In this document: positions 20,601 to 33,109 of the stretch, one piece after another
Position numbering within the stretch: position 1 is the first letter of the stretch
Layout: each line of letters begins with the position of its first letter
NCBI GenBank assembly: GCA_964020085.1
Contig: OZ026595.1
Span: forward strand, 6,492,517 to 6,556,516
DNA: 64,000 bases
Direction: 5' to 3'
Origin: Micromussa lordhowensis
Taxonomy: Eukaryota; Cnidaria; Anthozoa; Scleractinia; Lobophylliidae
Notes under the pieces: model-generated
The model's input: only the letters and a program-made list of their open reading frames with translations
What the model was told of the DNA's origin: nothing
Databases searched by the model: none
Program-made: the position numbers and the translations under genes

Positions 20601-23600
20601 GCTTTGGTGCCATTAGATTGCAAAGTTGCGACGCGTGCAAAGTTCGGCTAATTAGCAAACGGGCTTGTTCGCATAGTGCGAGATTTTGCGCAGCTCCGAA
20701 ACTTTGCATGTGGACCCGGACCGACCCCGGGAGTGCTTTGGTGCCATTAGTTTGCAAAGTTGCGACGCGCGTCAAGCTCGGCTAACTAGTCAGCCAGCCG
20801 GCCACGCCTGGGGATCTGCCGGGCTGGTTAGCATAGTGCGAGATTTTGCGCAGCTCCGAAACTTCGCATGTGGACCCGGACTGACCCCGAGAGTGCTTTG
20901 GTGCCATTAGTTTGCAAAGTTGCGACGCGCGCAAAGTTCGCCTAATTACCAAACGGGCTGGTTAGCATAGTGCGAGATTTTGCGCAGCTCCGAAACTTTG
21001 CATCTGGACCTGGACCGACCCCGGGAGTGCTTTGGTGCCATTAGTTTCGAAAGTTGCGATGCGCGCAAAGTTCGTCTAATTAGCAAACGGGCTGGTTAGC
21101 ATAGTTCGAGATTTTGCGCACCTCCAAAACTTTGCATGTGGACCCGGACCGATCCCGGGAGTGCTTTGGTGCCATTAGTTTGCAAAGTTGCGACGCGCGT
21201 CAAGCTCGGCTAACTAGTCAGCCAGCCGGCCACGCCTGGGGATCTGCCGGTCTGGTTAGCATAGTGCGAGATTTTGTGCAGCTCCGAAACTTCGCATGTG
21301 GACCCGGACCGAACCGGGAGTGCTTTGGTGCCATTAGTTTGCAAAGTTGCGACGCGCGCAAAGTTCGGCTAATTAGCAAACGGGCTGGTTAGCATAGTGC
21401 GAGATTTTGCGCAGCTCCGAAACTTTGCATGTTGACCCGGACCGACCCCGGGAGTGCTTTGGTGCCATTAGTTTGCAAAGTTGCGACGCGCGTCAAGCTC
21501 GGCTAACTAGTCAGCCAGCCGGCCACACCTGGGGATCTGCCGGGCTGGTTAGCATAGTGCGAGATTTTACGCAGCTCCGAAACTTCACATGTGGACCCGG
21601 ACCGAACCCGGGAGTGCTTTGGTGCCATTAGTTTGCAAAGTTGCGACACGCAAAGTTCGGCTAATTAGCAAACGGGCTGGTTAGCATAGTGCGAGATTTT
21701 GCGCAGCTCCGAAACTTTGCATGTGGACCTGGACCGCCCCGGGAGTGCTTTGGTGCCATTAGTTTGCAAAGTTGCGACGCGCGTCAAGCTCGGCTAACTA
21801 GTCAGTCAGCCAGCCACGCCTGGGGATCTGCCGGGCTGGTTAGCAGAGTGCGAGACTTTGCGCAGCTCCGAAACTTCGCATGTGGACCCGGACCGACCCC
21901 GAGAGTGCTTTGGTGCCATTAGTTTGCAAAGTTGCGACGCGCGCAAAGTTTGCCTAATTAGCAAACGGGCTGGTTAGCATAGTGCGAGACTTTGCGCAGC
22001 TCCGAAACTTTGCATGTGGACCCGGACCGACCCCGGGAGTGCTTTGGTGCCATTAGTTTGGAAAGTTGCGATGCGCGCAAAGTTCTCCTAATTAGCAAAC
22101 GGGCTGGTTAGCATAGTGCGAGATTTTGTGCAGCTCCAAAACTTTGCATGTGGACCCGGACCGACCCCGGGAGTGCTTTGGTGCCATTAGTTTGCAAAGT
22201 TGCGACGCGCGTCAAGCTCGGCTAACTAGTCAGCCAGCCGGCCACGCCTGGGGATCTGCCGGGCTGGTTAGCATAGTGCGAGATTTTCCGCAGCTCCGAA
22301 ACTTCGCATGTGGACCCGGACCGTCCCCGGGAGTGCTTTGGTGCCATTAGTTTGCAAAGTTGCGACGCGCGCAAAGTTCGGCTAATTAGCAAACGGGCTG
22401 GTTAGCATATTGCGAGATTTTGCGCACCTCCAAAACTTTGCATGTGGACCCGGACCGACCCCGGGAGTGCTTTGGTGCCATTAGTTTGCAAAGTTGCGAC
22501 GCGCGTCAAGCTCGGCTAACTAGTCAGCCAGCCGGCCACGCCTGGGGATCTGCCGGGCTGGTTAGCATAGTGCGAGATTTTCCGCAGCTCCGAAACTTCG
22601 CATGTGGACCCGCACCGTCCCCGGGAGTGCTTTGGTGCCATTAGTTTGCAAAGTTGCGACGCGCGCAAAGTTCGGCTAATTAGCAAACGGGCTGGTTAGC
22701 ATATTGCGAGATTTTGCGCACCTCCAAAACTTTGCATGTGGACCCGGACCGACCCCGGGAGTGCTTTGGTGCCATTAGTTTGCAAAGTTGCGACGCGCGT
22801 CAAGCTCGGCTAACTAGTCAGCCAGCCGGCCACGCCTGGGGATTTGCCGGGCTGGTTAGCATAGTGCGAGATTTTGCGCAGCTCCGAAACTTCGCATGTT
22901 GACCCGGACTGACCCCGGGAGTGCTTTGGTGCCATTAGTTTGCAAAGTTGCGACGCGTGCAAAGTTTGGCTAATTAGCAAACGGGCTGGTTAGCATAGTG
23001 CGAGATTTTGCGCAGCTCCGAAACTTTGCATGTGGACCCGGACCGACCCCGGGAGTGCTTTGGTGCCATTAGTTTGCAAAGTTGCGACGCGCGTCAAGCT
23101 CGGCTAACTAGTCAGCCAGCCGCCCATGCCTGGGGATCTGCCAGGCTGGTTAGCATACTGCGAGATTTTGCGCAGCTCCTAAACTTCGCATGTGGAGCCG
23201 GACCGACCCCGGGAGTGCTTTGGTGCCATTAGTTTGCAAAGTTGGCACGCGCTCAAAGTTCGGCTAATTAGCAAACGGGCTGCTTAGCATAGTGCGAGAT
23301 TTTGCGCAGCTCCGAAACTTCGCATGTGGACCCGGACCGAGCCCGGGAGTGCTTTGCTGCCATTAGTTTGCAAAGTTGCGACGTGCGCAAAGCTCGGCTA
23401 ATTAGCAAACGGGCTGGTTAGCATAGTGCGAAATTTTGCGCAGCTCCGAAACTTTGCATCTGGACCCGGACCGACCCCGGGAGTGCTTTGGTGCCATTAT
23501 TTTGCAAAGTTGCAACGCACGTCAAGCTCGGCTAACTAGTCAGCATGCCGGCCACGCCTGGGGATCTGCCAGGCTGGTTAGCATAGTGCGAAATTTTGCG

Positions 23601-25382
23601 CAGCTCCGAAACTTTGCATGTGGACCCGGACCGACCCCGGGAGTGCTTTGGTGCCATTATTTTGCAAAGTTGCGACTCGCGTCAAGCTCGGCTAACTAGT
23701 CAGCATGCCGGCCACGCCTGGGGATCTGCCGGGCTGGTTAGCATAGTGCGAGATTTTGCGCAGCTCCGAAACTTCGCATGTGGACCCGGACCGACCCCGG
23801 GAGTGCTTTGGTGCCATTAGATTGCAAAGTTGCGACGCGTGCAAAGTTCGGCTAATTAGCAAACGGGCTTGTTCGCATAGTGCGAGATTTTGCGCAGCTC
23901 CGAAACTTTGCATGTGGACCCGGACCGACCCCGGGAGTGCTTTGGTGCCATTAGTTTGCAAAGTTGCGACGCGCGTCAAGCTCGGCTAACTAGTCAGCCA
24001 GCCGGCCACGCCTGGGGATCTGCCGGGCTGGTTAGCATAGTGCGAGATTTTGCGCAGCTCCGAAACTTCGCATGTGGACCCGGACTGACCCCGAGAGTGC
24101 TTTGGTGCCATTAGTTTGCAAAGTTGCGACGCGCGCAAAGTTCGCCTAATTACCAAACGGGCTGGTTAGCATAGTGCGAGATTTTGCGCAGCTCCGAAAC
24201 TTTGCATCTGGACCTGGACCGACCCCGGGAGTGCTTTGGTGCCATTAGTTTCGAAAGTTGCGATGCGCGCAAAGTTCGTCTAATTAGCAAACGGGCTGGT
24301 TAGCATAGTTCGAGATTTTGCGCACCTCCAAAACTTTGCATGTGGACCCGGACCGATCCCGGGAGTGCTTTGGTGCCATTAGTTTGCAAAGTTGCGACGC
24401 GCGTCAAGCTCGGCTAACTAGTCAGCCAGCCGGCCACGCCTGGGGATCTGCCGGGCTGGTTAGCATAGTGCGAGATTTTGTGCAGCTCCGAAACTTCGCA
24501 TGTGGACCCGGACTGAACCGGGAGTGCTTTGGTGCCATTAGTTTGCAAAGTTGCGACGCGCGCAAAGTTCGGCTAATTAGCAAACGGGCTGGTTAGCATA
24601 GTGCGAGATTTTGCGCAGCTCCGAAACTTTGCATGTTGACCCGGATCGACCCCGGGAGTGCTTTGGTGCCATTAGTTTGCAAAGTTGCGACGCGCGTCAA
24701 GCTCGGCTAACTAGTCAGCCAGCCGGCCACACCTGGGGATCTGCCGGGCTGGTTAGCATAGTGCGAGATTTTGCGCAGCTCCGAAACTTCACATGTGGAC
24801 CCGGACCGAACCCGGGAGTGCTTTGGTGCCATTAGTTTGCAAAGTTGCGACACGCAAAGTTCGGCTAATTAGCAAACGGGCTGGTTAGCATAGTGCGAGA
24901 TTTTGCGCAGCTCCGAAACTTTGCATGTGGACCTGGACCGACCCCGGGAGTGCTTTGGTGCCATTAGTTTGCAAAGTTGCGACGCGCGTCAAGCTCGGCT
25001 AACTAGTCAGTCAGCCAGCCACGCCTGGGGATCTGCCGGGCTGGTTAGCAGAGTGCGAGATTTTGCGCAGCTCCGAAACTTCGCATGTGGACCCGGACCG
25101 ACCCAGAGAGTGCTTTGGTGCCATTAGTTTGCAAAGTTGCGACGCGCGCAAAGTTTGCCTAATTAGCAAACGGGCTGGTTAGCATAGTGCGAGATTTTGC
25201 GCAGCTCCGAAACTTTGCATGTGGACCCGGACCGACCCCGGGAGTGCTTTGGTGCCATTAGTTTGGAAAGTTGCGATGCGCGCAAAGTTCTCCTAATTAG
25301 CAAACGGGCTGGTTAGCATAGTGCGACATTTTTTGCAGCTCCAAAACTTTGCATGTGGACCCGGACCGACCCCGGGAGTGCT
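17690..25382 (+). repeat. 7,693-bp higher-order block, copy 1
   Basis: Every diagnostic monomer between about 17.7 and 25.4 kb recurs exactly 7,693 bp later with the same rare variants. An example is GCACCTGCAAAAC at 17,776 and 25,469. Left of about 17,690 the two series differ. The block contains the 1,016-bp pair and 3,204-bp repeats. Confidence 0.9.
18040..20070 (+). repeat. 1,016-bp higher-order block, two tandem copies
   Basis: The L monomer at 18056 with its private variants (GCCGCCCATGCC and GCATACTGCG) reappears at 19072, and the units after it follow in the same order with a constant offset of 1,016 bp. Edges lie within one monomer of the given ends. The pair is nested in the 7,693-bp block and so appears again at about 25,730-27,760. 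Confidence 0.85.
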
Positions 25383-25416
25383 TTGGTGCCATTAGTTTGC
25401 AAAGTTGCGACGCGCG
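20090..25416 (+). repeat. 3,204-bp repeat (one full and one partial copy)
   Basis: The run of monomers starting with the GCGAAATTTTGCGC units at 20,222 and 20,382 recurs at 23,426 and 23,586, an offset of 3,204 bp, and stays in register to about 25.3 kb. More differences separate these copies than the 7,693-bp copies, so this duplication looks older. The same pair is seen again at 27,915 and 31,119 inside copy 2 of the 7,693-bp block. A related run is present at 10,258-12,900 (offset about 9,536). Confidence 0.75.
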
Positions 25417-28400
25417 CAAAGTTCGGCTAATTAGCAAACGGGCTGGTTAGCATATTGCGAGATTTTGCGCACCTGCAAAACTTTGCATGTGGACCCGGAC
25501 CGACCCCGGGAGTGCTTTGGTGCCATTAGTTTGCAAAGTTGCGACGCGCGTCAAGCTCGGCTAACTAGTCAGCCAGCCGGCCACGCCTGGGGATCTGCCG
25601 GGCTGGTTAGCATAGTGCGAGATTTTGCGCAGCTCCGAAACTTCGCATGTTGACCCGGACTGACCCCGGGAGTGCTTTGGTGCCATTAGTTTGCAAAGTT
25701 GCGACGCGCGCAAAGTTTGGCTAATTAGCAAACGGGCTGGTTAGCATAGTGCGAGATTTTGCGCAGCTCCGAAACTTTGCATGTGGACCCGGACCGACCC
25801 CGGGAGTGCTTTGGTGCCATTAGTTTGCAAAGTTGCGACGCGCGTCAAGCTCGGCTAACTAGTCAGCCAGCCGCCCATGCCTGGGGATCTGCCAGGCTGG
25901 TTAGCATACTGCGAGATTTTGCGCAGCTCCTAAACTTCGCATGTGGAGCCGGACCGACCCCGGGAGTGCTTTGGTGCCATTAGTTTGCAAAGTTGCCATG
26001 CGCTCAAAGTTCGGCTAATTAGCAAACGGGCTGCTTAGCATAGTGCGAGATTTTGCGCAGCTCCGAAACTTTGCATGTGGACCCGGACCGACCCCGGGAG
26101 TGCTTTGGTGCCATTAGTTTGCAAAGTTGCGACGCGCGCAAAGTTCGGCTAATTAGCAAACGGGCTGGTTAGCATAGTGCGAGATTTTGCCCAGCTCCGA
26201 AACTTTGCATGTGGACCCGGACCGACCCGGGGAGTGCTTTGGTGCCATTAGTTTGGAAAGTTGCGATGCGCGCAAAGTTCTCCTAATTAGCAAACGGGCT
26301 GGTTAGCATAGTGCGAGATTTTGCGCAGCTCCAAAACTTTGCATGTGGACCCGGACCGACCCCGGGAGTGCTTTGGTGCCATTAGTTTGCAAAGTTGCGA
26401 CGCGCGTCAAGCTCGGCTAACTAGTCAGCCAGCCGGCCATGCCTGGGGATCTGCCGGGCTGGTTAGCATAGTGCGAGATTTTCCGCAGCTCCGAAACTTC
26501 GCATGTGGACCCGGACCGACCCCGGGAGTGCTTTGGTGCCATTAGTTTGCAAAGTTGCGACGCGCGCAAAGTTCGGCTAATTAGCAAACGGGCTGGTTAG
26601 CATATTGCGAGATTTTGCGCACCTCCGAAACTTTGCATGTGGACCCGGACCGACCCCGGGAGTGCTTTGCTGCCATTAGTTTGCAAAGTTGCGACGCGTG
26701 TCAAGCTCGGCTAACTAGTCAGCCAGCCGGCCACGCCTGGGGATCTGCCGGGCTGGTTAGCATAGTGCGAGATTTTGCGCAGCTCCGAAACTTTGCATGT
26801 GGACCCGGACCGACCCCGGGAGTGCTTTGGTGCCATTAGTTTGCAAAGTTGCGACGCGCGTCAAGCTCGGCTAACTAGTCAGCCAGCCGCCCATGCCTGG
26901 GGATCTGCCAGGCTGGTTAGCATACTGCGAGATTTTGCGCAGCTCCTAAACTTCGCATGTGGAGCCGGACCGACCCCGGGAGTGCTTTGGTGCCATTAGT
27001 TTGCAAAGTTGCCATGCGCTCAAAGTTCGGCTAATTAGCAAACGGGCTGCTTAGCATAGTGCGAGATTTTGCGCAGCTCCGAAACTTTGCATGTGGACCC
27101 GGACCGACCCCGGGAGTGCTTTGGTGCCATTAGTTTGCAAAGTTGCGACGCGCGCAAAGTTCGGCTAATTAGCAAACGGGCTGGTTAGCATAGTGCGAGA
27201 TTTTGCCCAGCTCCGAAACTTTGCATGTGGACCCGGACCGACCCGGGGAGTGCTTTGGTGCCATTAGTTTGGAAAGTTGCGATGCGCGCAAAGTTCTCCT
27301 AATTAGCAAACGGGCTGGTTAGCATAGTGCGAGATTTTGCGCAGCTCCAAAACTTTGCATGTGGACCCGGACCGACCCCGGGAGTGCTTTGGTGCCATTA
27401 GTTTGCAAAGTTGCGACGCGCGTCAAGCTCGGCTAACTAGTCAGCCAGCCGGCCATGCCTGGGGATCTGCCGGGCTGGTTAGCATAGTGCGAGATTTTCC
27501 GCAGCTCCGAAACTTCGCATGTGGACCCGGACCGACCCCGGGAGTGCTTTGGTGCCATTAGTTTGCAAAGTTGCGACGCGCGCAAAGTTCGGCTAATTAG
27601 CAAACGGGCTGGTTAGCATATTGCGAGATTTTGCGCACCTCCGAAACTTTGCATGTGGACCCGGACCGACCCCGGGAGTGCTTTGCTGCCATTAGTTTGC
27701 AAAGTTGCGACGCGTGTCAAGCTCGGCTAACTAGTCAGCCAGCCGGCCACGCCTGGGGATCTGCCGGGCTGGTTAGCATAGTGCGAGATTTTGCGCAGCT
27801 CCGAAACTTCGCATGTGGACCCGGACCGACCCCGGGAGTGCTTTGCTGCCATTAGTTTGCAAAGTTGCGACGTGCGCAAAGTTCGGCTAATTAGCAAACG
27901 GGCTGGTTAGCATAGTGCGAAATTTTGCGCAGCTCCGAAACTTTGCATCTGGACCCGGACCGACCCCGGGAGTGCTTTGGTGCCATTATTTTGCAAAGTT
28001 GCAACGCACGTCAAGCTCGGCTAACTAGTCAGCATGCCGGCCACGCCTGGGGATCTGCCAGGCTGGTTAGCATAGTGCGAAATTTTGCGCAGCTCCGAAA
28101 CTTTGCATGTGGACCCGGACCGACCCCGGGAGTGCTTTGGTGCCATTATTTTGCAAAGTTGCGACTCGCGTCAAGCTCGGCTAACTAGTCAGCATGCCGG
28201 CCACGCCTGGGGATCTGCCGGGCTGGTTAGCATAGTGCGAGATTTTGCGCAGCTCCGAAACTTCGCATGTGGACCCGGACCGACCCCGGGAGTGCTTTGG
28301 TGCCATTAGATTGCAAAGTTGCGACGCGTGCAAAGTTCGGCTAATTAGCAAACGGGCTTGTTCGCATAGTGCGAGATTTTGCGCAGCTCCGAAACTTTGC

Positions 28401-31400
28401 ATGTGGACCCGGACCGACCCCGGGAGTGCTTTGGTGCCATTAGTTTGCAAAGTTGCGACGCGCGTCAAGCTCGGCTAACTAGTCAGCCAGCCGGCCACGC
28501 CTGGGGATCTGCCGGGCTGGTTAGCATAGTGCGAGATTTTGCGCAGCTCCGAAACTTCGCATGTGGACCCGGACTGACCCCGAGAGTGCTTTGGTGCCAT
28601 TAGTTTGCAAAGTTGCGACGCGCGCAAAGTTCGCCTAATTACCAAACGGGCTGGTTAGCATAGTGCGAGATTTTGCGCAGCTCCGAAACTTTGCATCTGG
28701 ACCTGGACCGACCCCGGGAGTGCTTTGGTGCCATTAGTTTCGAAAGTTGCGATGCGCGCAAAGTTCGTCTAATTAGCAAACGGGCTGGTTAGCATAGTTC
28801 GAGATTTTGCGCACCTCCAAAACTTTGCATGTGGACCCGGACCGATCCCGGGAGTGCTTTGGTGCCATTAGTTTGCAAAGTTGCGACGCGCGTCAAGCTC
28901 GGCTAACTAGTCAGCCAGCCGGCCACGCCTGGGGATCTGCCGGTCTGGTTAGCATAGTGCGAGATTTTGTGCAGCTCCGAAACTTCGCATGTGGACCCGG
29001 ACCGAACCGGGAGTGCTTTGGTGCCATTAGTTTGCAAAGTTGCGACGCGCGCAAAGTTCGGCTAATTAGCAAACGGGCTGGTTAGCATAGTGCGAGATTT
29101 TGCGCAGCTCCGAAACTTTGCATGTTGACCCGGACCGACCCCGGGAGTGCTTTGGTGCCATTAGTTTGCAAAGTTGCGACGCGCGTCAAGCTCGGCTAAC
29201 TAGTCAGCCAGCCGGCCACACCTGGGGATCTGCCGGGCTGGTTAGCATAGTGCGAGATTTTACGCAGCTCCGAAACTTCACATGTGGACCCGGACCGAAC
29301 CCGGGAGTGCTTTGGTGCCATTAGTTTGCAAAGTTGCGACACGCAAAGTTCGGCTAATTAGCAAACGGGCTGGTTAGCATAGTGCGAGATTTTGCGCAGC
29401 TCCGAAACTTTGCATGTGGACCTGGACCGCCCCGGGAGTGCTTTGGTGCCATTAGTTTGCAAAGTTGCGACGCGCGTCAAGCTCGGCTAACTAGTCAGTC
29501 AGCCAGCCACGCCTGGGGATCTGCCGGGCTGGTTAGCAGAGTGCGAGACTTTGCGCAGCTCCGAAACTTCGCATGTGGACCCGGACCGACCCCGAGAGTG
29601 CTTTGGTGCCATTAGTTTGCAAAGTTGCGACGCGCGCAAAGTTTGCCTAATTAGCAAACGGGCTGGTTAGCATAGTGCGAGACTTTGCGCAGCTCCGAAA
29701 CTTTGCATGTGGACCCGGACCGACCCCGGGAGTGCTTTGGTGCCATTAGTTTGGAAAGTTGCGATGCGCGCAAAGTTCTCCTAATTAGCAAACGGGCTGG
29801 TTAGCATAGTGCGAGATTTTGTGCAGCTCCAAAACTTTGCATGTGGACCCGGACCGACCCCGGGAGTGCTTTGGTGCCATTAGTTTGCAAAGTTGCGACG
29901 CGCGTCAAGCTCGGCTAACTAGTCAGCCAGCCGGCCACGCCTGGGGATCTGCCGGGCTGGTTAGCATAGTGCGAGATTTTCCGCAGCTCCGAAACTTCGC
30001 ATGTGGACCCGGACCGTCCCCGGGAGTGCTTTGGTGCCATTAGTTTGCAAAGTTGCGACGCGCGCAAAGTTCGGCTAATTAGCAAACGGGCTGGTTAGCA
30101 TATTGCGAGATTTTGCGCACCTCCAAAACTTTGCATGTGGACCCGGACCGACCCCGGGAGTGCTTTGGTGCCATTAGTTTGCAAAGTTGCGACGCGCGTC
30201 AAGCTCGGCTAACTAGTCAGCCAGCCGGCCACGCCTGGGGATCTGCCGGGCTGGTTAGCATAGTGCGAGATTTTCCGCAGCTCCGAAACTTCGCATGTGG
30301 ACCCGCACCGTCCCCGGGAGTGCTTTGGTGCCATTAGTTTGCAAAGTTGCGACGCGCGCAAAGTTCGGCTAATTAGCAAACGGGCTGGTTAGCATATTGC
30401 GAGATTTTGCGCACCTCCAAAACTTTGCATGTGGACCCGGACCGACCCCGGGAGTGCTTTGGTGCCATTAGTTTGCAAAGTTGCGACGCGCGTCAAGCTC
30501 GGCTAACTAGTCAGCCAGCCGGCCACGCCTGGGGATTTGCCGGGCTGGTTAGCATAGTGCGAGATTTTGCGCAGCTCCGAAACTTCGCATGTTGACCCGG
30601 ACTGACCCCGGGAGTGCTTTGGTGCCATTAGTTTGCAAAGTTGCGACGCGTGCAAAGTTTGGCTAATTAGCAAACGGGCTGGTTAGCATAGTGCGAGATT
30701 TTGCGCAGCTCCGAAACTTTGCATGTGGACCCGGACCGACCCCGGGAGTGCTTTGGTGCCATTAGTTTGCAAAGTTGCGACGCGCGTCAAGCTCGGCTAA
30801 CTAGTCAGCCAGCCGCCCATGCCTGGGGATCTGCCAGGCTGGTTAGCATACTGCGAGATTTTGCGCAGCTCCTAAACTTCGCATGTGGAGCCGGACCGAC
30901 CCCGGGAGTGCTTTGGTGCCATTAGTTTGCAAAGTTGGCACGCGCTCAAAGTTCGGCTAATTAGCAAACGGGCTGCTTAGCATAGTGCGAGATTTTGCGC
31001 AGCTCCGAAACTTCGCATGTGGACCCGGACCGAGCCCGGGAGTGCTTTGCTGCCATTAGTTTGCAAAGTTGCGACGTGCGCAAAGCTCGGCTAATTAGCA
31101 AACGGGCTGGTTAGCATAGTGCGAAATTTTGCGCAGCTCCGAAACTTTGCATCTGGACCCGGACCGACCCCGGGAGTGCTTTGGTGCCATTATTTTGCAA
31201 AGTTGCAACGCACGTCAAGCTCGGCTAACTAGTCAGCATGCCGGCCACGCCTGGGGATCTGCCAGGCTGGTTAGCATAGTGCGAAATTTTGCGCAGCTCC
31301 GAAACTTTGCATGTGGACCCGGACCGACCCCGGGAGTGCTTTGGTGCCATTATTTTGCAAAGTTGCGACTCGCGTCAAGCTCGGCTAACTAGTCAGCATG

Positions 31401-33109
31401 CCGGCCACGCCTGGGGATCTGCCGGGCTGGTTAGCATAGTGCGAGATTTTGCGCAGCTCCGAAACTTCGCATGTGGACCCGGACCGACCCCGGGAGTGCT
31501 TTGGTGCCATTAGATTGCAAAGTTGCGACGCGTGCAAAGTTCGGCTAATTAGCAAACGGGCTTGTTCGCATAGTGCGAGATTTTGCGCAGCTCCGAAACT
31601 TTGTATGTGGACCCGGACCGACCCCGGGAGTGCTTTGGTGCCATTAGTTTGCAAAGTTGCGACGCGCGTCAAGCTCGGCTAACTAGTCAGCCAGCCGGCC
31701 ACGCCTGGGGATCTGCCGGGCTGGTTAGCATAGTGCGAGATTTTGCGCAGCTCCGAAACTTCGCATGTGGACCCGGACTGACCCCGAGAGTGCTTTGGTG
31801 CCATTAGTTTGCAAAGTTGCGACGCGCGCAAAGTTCGCCTAATTACCAAACGGGCTGGTTAGCATAGTGCGAGATTTTGCGCAGCTCCGAAACTTTGCAT
31901 CTGGACCTGGACCGACCCCGGGAGTGCTTTGGTGCCATTAGTTTCGAAAGTTGCGATGCGCGCAAAGTTCGTCTAATTAGCAAACGGGCTGGTTAGCATA
32001 GTTCGAGATTTTGCGCACCTCCAAAACTTTGCATGTGGACCCGGACCGATCCCGGGAGTGCTTTGGTGCCATTAGTTTGCAAAGTTGCGACGCGCGTCAA
32101 GCTCGGCTAACTAGTCAGCCAGCCGGCCACGCCTGGGGATCTGCCGGGCTGGTTAGCATAGTGCGAGATTTTGTGCAGCTCCGAAACTTCGCATGTGGAC
32201 CCGGACTGAACCGGGAGTGCTTTGGTGCCATTAGTTTGCAAAGTTGCGACGCGCGCAAAGTTCGGCTAATTAGCAAACGGGCTGGTTAGCATAGTGCGAG
32301 ATTTTGCGCAGCTCCGAAACTTTGCATGTTGACCCGGATCGACCCCGGGAGTGCTTTGGTGCCATTAGTTTGCAAAGTTGCGACGCGCGTCAAGCTCGGC
32401 TAACTAGTCAGCCAGCCGGCCACACCTGGGGATCTGCCGGGCTGGTTAGCATAGTGCGAGATTTTGCGCAGCTCCGAAACTTCACATGTGGACCCGGACC
32501 GAACCCGGGAGTGCTTTGGTGCCATTAGTTTGCAAAGTTGCGACACGCAAAGTTCGGCTAATTAGCAAACGGGCTGGTTAGCATAGTGCGAGATTTTGCG
32601 CAGCTCCGAAACTTTGCATGTGGACCTGGACCGACCCCGGGAGTGCTTTGGTGCCATTAGTTTGCAAAGTTGCGACGCGCGTCAAGCTCGGCTAACTAGT
32701 CAGTCAGCCAGCCACGCCTGGGGATCTGCCGGGCTGGTTAGCAGAGTGCGAGATTTTGCGCAGCTCCGAAACTTCGCATGTGGACCCGGACCGACCCAGA
32801 GAGTGCTTTGGTGCCATTAGTTTGCAAAGTTGCGACGCGCGCAAAGTTTGCCTAATTAGCAAACGGGCTGGTTAGCATAGTGCGAGATTTTGCGCAGCTC
32901 CGAAACTTTGCATGTGGACCCGGACCGACCCCGGGAGTGCTTTGGTGCCATTAGTTTGGAAAGTTGCGATGCGCGCAAAGTTCTCCTAATTAGCAAACGG
33001 GCTGGTTAGCATAGTGCGACATTTTTTGCAGCTCCAAAACTTTGCATGTGGACCCGGACCGACCCCGGGAGTGCTTTGGTGCCATTAGTTTGCAAAGTTG
33101 CGACGCGCG
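25383..33109 (+). repeat. 7,693-bp higher-order block, copy 2
   Basis: Second copy of the preceding block at constant offset. The match runs through the rare start GTGCGACATTTTTTGC (25,321 in copy 1, 33,014 in copy 2) and ends near 33,109, where copy 2 continues as an L tail while copy 1 switches to an S tail. Very few substitutions separate the copies (for example the TTTGTATG variant at 31,603). Confidence 0.9.
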
